From Saccoglossus kowalevskii (lineage: Eukaryota > Hemichordata > Enteropneusta > Harrimaniidae): DNA of 30,038 nt. The stretch is taken from the NCBI RefSeq assembly GCF_000003605.2, contig NW_003123407.1, forward strand, positions 107,878-137,915. Reading direction: 5' to 3'. A program made the translations under genes and the position numbers. A model generated the notes under the pieces. That model was not told where the DNA came from. It ran no database searches and saw only the letters and a list, made by a program, of their open reading frames with translations. Of the stretch, positions 22,156-30,038 are shown one piece after another; position 1 is the stretch's first letter, and every line of letters starts with the position of its first letter.

Positions 22156-25100
22156 ATGTTACCACCGGGAAGCGGGCAGTATGATGTCGGGTGCATGGAT
22201 GTAATGACCGGCTTGGATGTGACTGAGTGGTAAGTTGTGCTCTACCTGTCGTATAGGTATATTCACGGGGAGCCTAGTAAGGCATGGAAGCGCTGGAGGA
22301 TTTTCACTGAAACAAAAATATGTATAAAAAGTATTGAAAAAAGAAAAAAAAAGGTTGCAGAATTTATTAAATAATTGGGAGAAACATAAAAAATAATTGA
22401 AAATTTCAAATTCTTCCCCCCTCTTCTCGTTGTAGTATGACATCTGTCATAGCACAGAGAGCACTGGGATTATGATAAACTGTACGCCTAGCATGTATGG
22501 GGGTATATTGGTTTTTATACACCACCCTCTCCCCCCATATAGGCTGGGCATACAATTTATTATAATTCCCATGATTCCTTTGATCATAGATTCCAATGTT
22601 TGGTTTTGTTGTAATATTTTTAATAGTGCCCCCCCCCCCTGTTCAGTCAAAATTCCGTTTTAATACTTTGGTAACTATTTGTTTCATATTATATGTCAAT
22701 TTTTGTAATGTTCAATTTTTCCTGAGTTTCAATTATGAAGAAAATAATGTAAAAATAATGTCTTTAACAGAGAATTTGTACATCAAATAAGTTACTGTAA
22801 AATGCTCTAATGATTTTTCTCTGAAAAGATTTTTTGTATGAAATTAATTTTCATTGATTTTTGATAAGTTGAATGTAAAATATTGGAAAAAAGGGATATT
22901 CACTGGATTTATTTTCACTTGAAAATTAATTCCAAGCAAAAATAAAGTATTTTACAGTACTTGGATTTGTGACTGGAAGACATAAGACCAGTTATATTCT
23001 TCAGTTGTTGTTTTTACGACCAATTTCATTAATTTTTATTTTCACTATACTTAGTTTTATTATTAAAACTTTCAATTTGAAGCCAGAATTTTATTTATTT
23101 CATGATAAATAATTTATTTTAGGAGTTTCTTCCGCTTATTTTATCCATCCTCAATAAAAGGAACATCAGCTGATGAGACGAAAGGAGTACCATGGTTTCC
23201 ACGGAAACAATACAGGGATGCAATTGTGAAGCAGTTGAAACAGGGGTATCCTGAAGTGAATGAGAAAGACAAACAGGTGTTACGTATGTTTATTTATTCA
23301 TTTATTATAGTTTATTTATTTATTAGTTTATGTGTTTGTTTTTTTGATAAAAAGTGACAAACAGTGAGCGTCATAAGGTACATTACAGTTACCGCAACAG
23401 AAATCACAAAAAAAATCAATAATCAGTTTTTAAAAGTGGTTGCTTTTTGAAAAAATATCGATTTTATCTTTAAATGTGACGAGGTGAGTAGAAATACTGC
23501 AAAGTATTCACATAAATAGAATAGTGATTGTATCAACAACATGTAGCAGAAGTCGATGCACTCACGTACTGCCCGAGTACATACTTTGCAATGTTCTCGT
23601 GATAACAGAGTTATTATACATCTGTTCTTGCATGTAGTAATAATGTAGCAAATATATCCATATAACAGCCCTAAATGCCAGTGAGATTATGCATCCATGC
23701 CTGTGCCCTCGTTTACATTTAATGATTCTATAGTTCAGTCCACCACTAAATTATTGCTTTGACCGATTTTAATGATCAAAAATGCTCAAATGAAACATCA
23801 GCTTGACATACATTTTCCAAATAAGGAAGACAATTGTATGCGTCCATAACAATTTCAAACTTGGCTGTGCAATGTTTTAAACAGATAAATTCTATTGTTT
23901 TCAATGACAAGTCTATTACTATTTAAACTTTACTTTTACTATTAGTTTGTTTCATAGATTGATCAGTTAGAACTATTTTGATATGGAGTATTTCAACAAT
24001 ATCTTTTTGGCAGTCAATATTCATCATGTATGTAGTCAATAATAAAATACTGTGAACAAAATTTTGAAAGTGCCGGTGTATCTATGTGGAACAAGTATTC
24101 CCGAATATAATATTCAAAAATGAATCAACCAATTTCCTGGTTTTCACTCTAGTATCCAATATGGATTCCGCTACTGTTCCTGTACATTGGAATGGTCCGC
24201 TGTTGTCCAATGGGAATCTCTTCCCAAGCGTTATATATTCTCATGGACTTAGTTCAAGTCGGTTTCAGTACAACACCCTATGTATGGACCTCGCTTCGCA
24301 TGGATACATTGTTGCAATTGTAGAACACAGGTGAGTGTCACAGACTGAAATGTTCCGCAATGCATGTATAGATGTATATCTACTTGCCAATTGTTGATCC
24401 TTGAATTTAAACGTTGTAATGAGAGTTCACAATCAGATGTTGAGGGTGTGATCTCCCAAAACATGTATGTGTAATTTCACAATTTGTCATATTGGAAAAT
24501 GAAAAAAATCTACTAAAATCTTGGTGGGCCACTACATTTTTAGGAATGACTAGTAACAATTAGTTTGGGCTTTTATTATTTTCTATTACTAGTAAGTGTC
24601 TATTGCTGTGTCAGTGAATTATTTTCAATGTATGGTACAGCTTCATGGAGAAAATTTTTAAAATCAAATTTTCTTTTCAAATACTAATATTTGAATGTGT
24701 ATATCACCAGCTGAGGTATTTATTTACTCTGATTTGTGATTTAATTTAATATGGCCAACTGGCGGCCATATTTATTTTATTGTGTCCATGTAAATCAACC
24801 AACATGTAGGCACAAAAACAAAACAAAAACTGTATGGTTTAAATAATATACACTACAACATCTGATAGAATAGATCTGATTTTATTTCTTTTATCATTTT
24901 GTTGTGTTAGCTCACTTAACATAATCCTGGTTTAATAATGTTTACAGTTTTATTCATGTATCCATGAAATCTTGTGTCATTTTGCAATATTTTTATTAAG
25001 TTGGGCCAAACAAATAAAGCTGAGGATAGTAAGCTGAGTTGCAGGTGAATGTTAATTATTTTATTTTAATTCAAGTATATTCATTTACCAGAGATAATTC

Positions 25101-28100
25101 TGCATGTACAACCTACTGCTTGAGGCCATCTGATGAAGATAAGATGACTCTTAAAGAAGAGTTTGTCACATTTATATTGTCATTGCCAAGCAGAGAAGAG
25201 TATGCACTCAGAAATAGTCAGGTCTGTATATATATATATAGTCTATAACTGATGAACTTATCAAAACCTGCAAGACCTTGACACTGAACATCTAGCATTA
25301 GTTATATAACTGTATACAAAATTAACATTTAGTTGGGATGGTCTTCCTTGTTTTTAATCAGTCAATCACCTAATGACCTGTCTGGCTTATATATTACCAT
25401 AAAATCTGTATTAGAAACCCGCATTCCTAAATAGAAGCGCAACCAATTTTTTTGAACAATTGCGAACCAAAAAAAATCACAATTTCTCATTTGTGTAGAT
25501 TTTCTAATAGAAACCACTTCCCCTCTGTTGTATTGTACCATTTTAATATAAACCGCGGCTTCTAATACAGATTTTACAGTATTGGCCAATCAACGTTGTA
25601 GTCCATAGCTGATCGACCAATTAAGTGGTTTGGTCCAGATATAATTGACCAATCAACCGTTTGGTCCATATATGATGTTTGGCTATCAATTCAAGTTTTC
25701 ACCAAGACCAGAAAAAACATTTTACTTAAATTTACAAGAAGTTTTACCAAATTTAAGAAGACTGGTTCAATGAGTGCATTTTATTCAGGCAGCCTGAACT
25801 TTAGATTCTCTTTACTTTTTAGTGATACATTATGAACAGTGAACAATACTCTTGGGAGACAAACATCTCTGTTCATTAGGACATTTTGGGCTTCAAGAGA
25901 GGAATTCAGGGAGAGTCTAATAGTTTGTTCAAATAATGTTATTTTCTGTTTGTTTATGTTAATATTATCATTTATCTTTTCTGTTTCAAAGGTAAATGAA
26001 CATTATTATTATTATACATCTGTCACAATAACACCATAAGTTACAGCATGCTGTAATTTTGCGGTATTGTACTTGGTATTTTCATCCCACTATATTTGGA
26101 AATGCAAATTCCAAATATGGAACAATTACATGCGTAAGCATCTTCTGGTAATAAAAAACAAAAATGGCTGCCCCCAGGGTTTGACCGGACTCCACACAAA
26201 CAAGTTAGCCAAATACATTGTATGTTCTAAATTTGTTGTACCTCGGCATTCCCATGATGTATTTCTGGGAGTAAAATATGTATAATAATAAGGTTATTAT
26301 GAGGATACTGCAAAGTATGCTTTCAGACAGTATGCGTCGGTTGATAGTCCCGCGTACTCTAGCTCCTCGTACATACTTTGCAGTATCCCCGTAATGTTAT
26401 TATTATATAAGGATGGTAATTGGTGACAAGTTATACCAGTATGTACATTATTAAACTTTGTTTTGTTTCTCAGGTAAAACAGAGAGCTAAGGAGTGCACC
26501 AGAACACTGGATCTATTACACAAAATGAATAAAGGACAGTTGATCCAAAACCAAATGGACATTCATTGCAACTTCTCTCAATTTAAGGTGAACATATTTT
26601 TATGTATAAATCCAATGTGTAACCAAAATAATTACTGTTGGGAGCTGTATTTCCTAATCAGTGCAATACTGAGAAAGCACTACTTCTGTAGTACCATATG
26701 TCACAGGAGTCAAAAATTAGCAGTTACAGCACATTGACAATAATTTTTTTTTTCCAAGGGCTACTGTTTTTCAAATGTGGTAGGCCAAATAGACGACTGG
26801 AAATTTAGTAAAAAATGAGTCATTATAGTATGTGTTCAAAGCTCTAGTATCATACACAATTTGAGCATTTTTTTGTGTTCATACTTTCTTGCATGGCTTT
26901 AAGTACCTACTTAACTTGATGAACTAACCAATATTATCATGTACCAACTTTCTAAACAAATTTGTTAAGTTAGAAGCCTTATACTAATAAATGCAAATAC
27001 ATTGACTCGCTTCGCATCACTCGTGAAAATAACTTCTGTCATAGTATACACTCATGATAACCTCTGAATAGTGAAAAATATAAAAAAAAATTAAATTGCG
27101 TTGTATCTATTGCAACAAATGCATGATGAGGAATTACGTAACTTTGTTGTCACCAGTATCATAGCGTTACATGATTGGTGTAAATCCTACCAGTAAACCC
27201 CATAAAGGAATTGACTTGTACAATTCACTTTCCCCCCCCGAGTTCCATGCACCTCATTTGGACAGCGTTGATTACAAGTGTGATGAGAGCACATCTTAAA
27301 ACTCTGACAAACTACATTTTTTTGTCTTTTGACTTTTTATATTTTTATCCGACCCTCGCCCGTTGCTATGTAGGTTACGTATGCGGGAATAGAATTACAT
27401 CACTGATGGTAATTCGGAATCAGAATTATAGTAAATTTTCATTTCAAAAAATGTGCTTGAACTATACTTTAGTATGTGCACCTTAGGTGAAATATACAGC
27501 ACAAAAGTAGTACTGGTAGTCTCTTTGTATCATTTGGAAGTCCAAAACTAAAAACAGCATGTAGATAAGCATAATGTCAAACAATTTCTTAAATCACACT
27601 TTAGAATACTGTGACTTATGTAGACAAACTTTAATACAAGCACTTGTTGATCGCATTTGACTGATTAATGTATGTTTTGTAATTTCAGGGAAGACTAGAC
27701 ACAGACAATGTCTCTGTCATTGGTCACTCATTCGGAGGCACTACAGCAATACAGTCTCTCTATCAAGACAAAAGATTCAGGTCAAACAGATTTAGTATTT
27801 TAATGTAGACGCCTACTCATAATTGTTGGGCAAATTAGTATGAATATGACGTGATAAATTTCAAATCAAGTGAATTTTACCCGAAATTCCAGGTCACAAG
27901 AGACTTCTACTTTATGAAGCAGCCAAGTTACGTACAGCAATCAATCGTTACATCGAAGACAGTGCTGGTAATTTGAAATTTCAAGCAAGGTTCATTACTG
28001 TAAAATCACCTGCACTGCTCGATCAGTTTACCAATTGAATCTCATCATCTTGAATATTACTTACTCCATCCCATTCTTAATGCACTGGCTATTGTGTGAC

Positions 28101-28482
28101 AGCCAACTCAATAATTCAACCAATCAAATAGATACGGTAGGTTCATTTTCCAAACAAAGTTTCCACCAATCAAACTGAATGATAGTGTAGTAATATCAGT
28201 CACATGTAACAGAAGTTATGGGAAAGATATGAATATGTATGAATTGAGGAAGACAAACGTGAAATATTTAAATTAATCAAATATTTAATTGACCAATTAC
28301 AGGTGTTGTATTGCGTTGGATTCTTGGATGTTTCCATTGGATATCAGGACCATATCACATGACATTCATCAACCAATCCTATTCATTAATGACGAAAGAT
28401 TTCAATGGACAGGAAATATTGTTCGAATGAACAGAATTCTATCGGATAAAACTGGTGGAGAAAGAAGACTGATTACCATCAT
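22156..28482 (+). CDS. PAF-acetylhydrolase (PAFAH2/PLA2G7 type), 3' end missing
   Basis: Exons 22156-22229, 23123-23283, 24153-24330, 25092-25221, 26474-26587, 27689-27780 and 28303-28482 join in phase to 309 residues plus two bases; the family is about 390-440 long. The enzyme removes short or oxidised sn-2 acyl groups from phospholipids, including PAF. Visible marks are DVGCMDVMTG, SFFRLFYP (33 residues in), VPVHWNGP, YSHGLSSSRFQYNT, EHRDNSACTTY, the nucleophile GHSFGG (Ser233) and ALDSWMFPL (Asp256). The His of the triad should be in a later exon that was not found before 30038. The ATG follows an in-frame TGA (22129). There is no signal peptide and no Gly2 for myristoylation, unlike PLA2G7 and vertebrate PAFAH2 respectively. 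This suggests a plain cytosolic form. Confidence 0.9.
22466..22570. repeat. foldback palindrome in intron 1 of the PAF-acetylhydrolase gene
   Basis: Left arm 22466-22503 (GGGATTATGATAAACTGTAC...ATGTATGGGGG) is largely the reverse complement of right arm 22531-22570 (CCCCCCATATAGGCTGGGCA...ATAATTCCC), with a ~27-base middle. Weaker pairing continues outside. The palindrome makes both strands encode similar-looking peptides, which is why frames on both strands here look alike; neither is a gene. Confidence 0.8.
22795..22957. mobile_element. 163-bp TA-flanked MITE-like element with CTGTAAAAT ends
   Basis: Left end TA-CTGTAAAATGCTCTAATG; right end, reverse-complemented, TA-CTGTAAAATACTTTATTT. 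TA flanks lie at 22793-22794 and 22958-22959. Sub-terminal GAATTAATTTTC-type motifs mirror each other. A diverged direct copy lies at 29219-29345. It sits in intron 1 of the PAF-acetylhydrolase gene. Confidence 0.65.
23491..23628 (-). repeat. inverted copy of the ATACTGCAAAGTAT stem-loop repeat
   Basis: ATACTGCAAAGTAT at 23494 and TACATACTTTGCAAT near 23578-23592 are inverted partners. The reverse complement continues into AACAGATGTATAATAA, matching the junction of the dispersed element and stem-loop at 26270-26320. It is therefore a rearranged copy of that family in the opposite orientation, in intron 2 of the PAF-acetylhydrolase gene. Confidence 0.6.
24748..24772. repeat. short palindrome AATATGGCC/GGCCATATT
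   Basis: Perfect 9-bp arms with a 7-base loop in intron 3 of the PAF-acetylhydrolase gene. No known site is assigned. Confidence 0.6.
25397..25579. mobile_element. 183-bp TA-flanked MITE-like element
   Basis: Left end TA-CCATAAAATCTGTATTAGAA; right end, reverse-complemented, TA-CTGTAAAATCTGTATTAGAA. The two ends agree at about 18 of 20 positions and continue into A/G-CCCGC-like sequence. TA dinucleotides lie at 25395-25396 and 25580-25581. It sits in intron 4 of the PAF-acetylhydrolase gene. No coding potential; the minus-strand frame across it is incidental. Confidence 0.7.
26008..26289 (+). mobile_element. dispersed MITE-like element, copy 1
   Basis: It begins ATTATTATACATC (26008-26020) and ends TATGTATAATAAT (26277-26289), inverted partners with one mismatch. 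Inside it shares CTGTAATTTTGCGGTATTGT, GGTATTTTCATCC, ATGGCTGCCCCCAGGGTTTG and GGCATTCCCATGATGTAT with the copy at 28551. It lies in intron 4 of the PAF-acetylhydrolase gene. The overlapping open frame at 26067-26285 is not conserved as protein between copies. Confidence 0.75.
26303..26388. repeat. 17-bp-arm stem-loop next to dispersed element copy 1
   Basis: GGATACTGCAAAGTATG (26303-26319) is the perfect inverse of CATACTTTGCAGTATCC (26372-26388), with a 52-base loop. Pairing extends weakly outward into ATAATAATA on both sides (to about 26406). It follows directly on the element end at 26289, and the same junction recurs inverted at 23491-23628. Confidence 0.85.
27893..27967 (+). other. cryptic exon candidate in PAF-acetylhydrolase intron 6
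   Basis: A 75-base segment lies between AATTCCAG and GTAATT. In phase 1 it reads HKRLLLYEAAKLRTAINRYI and a few more residues, which looks coding. However, exon 6 ends in phase 2, where this segment gives a stop. It therefore cannot be a normal cassette exon of the host gene. It may be a relic of another gene or element, or chance. Confidence 0.25.
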
Positions 28483-28550
28483 GTAAGAAAATAATTCTCA
28501 CACATTGTGTTATTGAATATTTTAATTAGTTCTCGTCAGATTATAATCTG

Positions 28551-28804
28551 ATTATTATACATCTGTCATCGTTCAGCGTGCCGTAATTTTGCGGTATTGC
28601 ACTAGGTATTTTCATCCTACCATATTAGGAAATGTGATTTCCAAATATGAAGTGATTACGCATTCTCTAATTATAAAAATCAAACATGGCTGCCCCTAGG
28701 GTTTGATCGGACTCCGCACAATGAAGTTCGCTAAATCAGTTCTAAACGTTTTGGATTTTGGCATTCCCATGATGTATTCCTGGGAGGAAAAGATGTATAA
28801 TAAT
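28551..28804 (+). mobile_element. dispersed MITE-like element, copy 2
   Basis: Perfect 13-bp inverted ends: ATTATTATACATC (28551-28563) and GATGTATAATAAT (28792-28804). The interior matches copy 1 at 26008-26289 block by block, in the same orientation, with many point changes. It lies just after PAF-acetylhydrolase exon 7. The target duplication is unclear because the ends are AT-rich. Confidence 0.78.
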
Positions 28805-29218
28805 AAGGTTACAATAACTTCATATTATTGGTAACAAATTTAGAGAGCACGTAATTGTATTAAACCTTTCCCCACCAGTTCCATATTTTGATCACAAAAT
28901 AGTCCTGTTTATAGTCTGCACTTTCCTTCAAATGATTGGGACAAAAGTAGCCAAATTTGTAGAATAAAAACTTAAACTTGACCCTAATTTTGTCTGTTGC
29001 CTTCAAAATTACGGTCATTTCTAGAAATGTTGAAAAAGTGCAAAAAACTTTAGGCGAGAAAGTATGGTGTTGAAAAGAGTAAACACAATTTTGTATTAAT
29101 GGCTTATATTACTTTTTAAAGGCACTTTTGTTGATCAACATGATATTATAATGTTCAGTGAAGAATTTTTAAATCAGTAATGGATTTGGAAAGCGTCAAA
29201 TTGTTCTAAGATATAATA

Positions 29219-29345
29219 CTGTAAAATACTTTATTTTAGCTAGAATTAATTTTCGCTTTAAAAGGGCTTTTTTAGTGTTTTGTTTGGAATTTATTTTCAC
29301 TGACTTTTGGCGAGTTAAATGTAAAATATAGGGAAAAAGGTATTG
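29219..29345 (+). mobile_element. diverged, truncated copy of the 22795 MITE-like element
   Basis: TA-CTGTAAAATACTTTATTTT starts the copy. The stretch ATTTTCACTGACTTTTGGCG..GTTAAATGTAAAATAT..GGAAAAAGG aligns in the same orientation with 22845-22900. The right inverted end is missing. Confidence 0.55.
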
Positions 29346-29674
29346 GTGAGACCGACTGGACAAGAACGCATAAAATTACACCCGGTTTTAATGTATGAGA
29401 GATCTTTTATTTTTATTGATCAACCATTCAATTCTGTAAATAACAATAAACAAAAAACTATTTTCAGTAAAAAATACATCACAACAAACTCATTCCCTTA
29501 CTCAGTATTATTTGTATTAACTCAATTCACATGTCTAAATTTGTCTCAACAAAATGACTAATGACATTAAAATTACTAATAAATTTTAACTCACTGTGGC
29601 CGGATATAATTACAGGTTAGACGTCTCTGGTTAGCATTTGAGTAGTATCACAGGTTAGCAGCAGAATACAACCG

Positions 29675-29731
29675 AACTCGGCCAGATTTCAACTCGGCCA
29701 ATAAAAAAAAGCACAACTCGGCCAGTTGTGA
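29675..29731. repeat. three AACTCGGCCA motifs, last within a palindrome
   Basis: AACTCGGCCA occurs at 29675, 29691 and 29715. The third lies in CACAACT-CGGCC-AGTTGTG (29713-29731), a perfect 7-bp-arm hairpin. Further right, GTCGATTTCA followed by ACGCAA appears twice (about 29893 and 29986). It may be part of an unrecognised repeat. No PAF-acetylhydrolase exon was found from 28483 to the window end. Confidence 0.6.
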
Positions 29732-30038
29732 ATGTCGAGGTGTAAACTGGTCATTGGTCAACAATTGTCACCTTCTTTCACGTCTGTTGTCGTGGCGGCA
29801 TTTTATTTCCAGATGTTATATGCTACACAACACACCCAGTGACGCATCCGTTTCACTGACTGTTTTTGACTAACTCCCGTGACTGCTTTGTTGTCGATTT
29901 CAACAACGCAAGTTTACGTACACACACAAACGCTACTGGTTCTCTGGCATGTTCAAGTTGTTGATTTCAACATTGGCTGAACATTGTCGATTTCAGTGAC
30001 GCAAATTTTCTTTTCAAAGAAAAAACACAGACATTACA

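Noticed and set aside
22447-22663. Similar 60-67-codon frames on both strands
   Set aside because: Explained by the foldback palindrome at 22466-22570.
25580-25690. Several CCAAT-like motifs (GACCAATCAA, GGTCCA) as a promoter
   Set aside because: They are a local imperfect repeat inside an intron with no associated start or gene.
27211-27486. 91-codon frame in PAF-acetylhydrolase intron 5
   Set aside because: No motif, not in phase with the flanking exons, and no acceptor/donor pair worth calling.

Overview
This is a eukaryotic, AT-rich stretch of animal nuclear DNA. Genes are broken into short exons with GT..AG introns, AATAAA-type poly(A) signals are present, and much of the rest is transposon debris. 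The gene content (an NXPE-family PC-esterase, a PAFAH2-type phospholipase, a membrane protein with duplicated beta-rich domains) points to an invertebrate metazoan. A marine invertebrate such as a cephalochordate, hemichordate or lophotrochozoan is my inference; species cannot be fixed from the window.

Three protein-coding genes can be assembled exon by exon with matching intron phases. (1) Plus strand, 2923-7804: a six-exon gene for a 497-residue type I membrane protein with a signal peptide, two diverged copies of a ~180-195-residue domain, a linker, one transmembrane segment and a basic tail. Every intron is phase 1. I do not recognise the family; the repeats look like tectonin/beta-propeller units. 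A possible alternative last exon (8150-8247) would give a form without the membrane segment. (2) Minus strand, 18264-15565: a five-exon gene for a complete 574-residue NXPE-family protein, with a type II membrane anchor, neurexophilin-like domain and C-terminal PC-esterase domain, that has kept the GDS serine but appears to have lost the usual C-terminal Asp. (3) Plus strand, 22156-28482 and running off the right edge: the first seven exons (309 residues) of a PAFAH2/PLA2G7-type platelet-activating-factor acetylhydrolase. The Ser and Asp of its triad are visible; the His-bearing end was not found and should lie beyond the window.

Between and inside the genes lie relics of mobile DNA. There are at least four TA-flanked MITE-like elements with inverted ends, three of which share a CTGTAAAA-type terminus. 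A second MITE-like family has ATTATTATACATC ends. There are also a foldback palindrome, two decayed non-LTR reverse transcriptase fragments (10655-11035 and 20733-20990), a tRNA-like SINE head, a long (TTA)n microsatellite and an 86-bp tandem duplication. The first 103 bases may be the last exon of another gene.

The three genes have no obvious shared pathway. The two complete ones encode predicted membrane-anchored proteins and the third a lipid hydrolase. No bacterial-style operon, CRISPR array or convincing intact tRNA/rRNA gene was seen.
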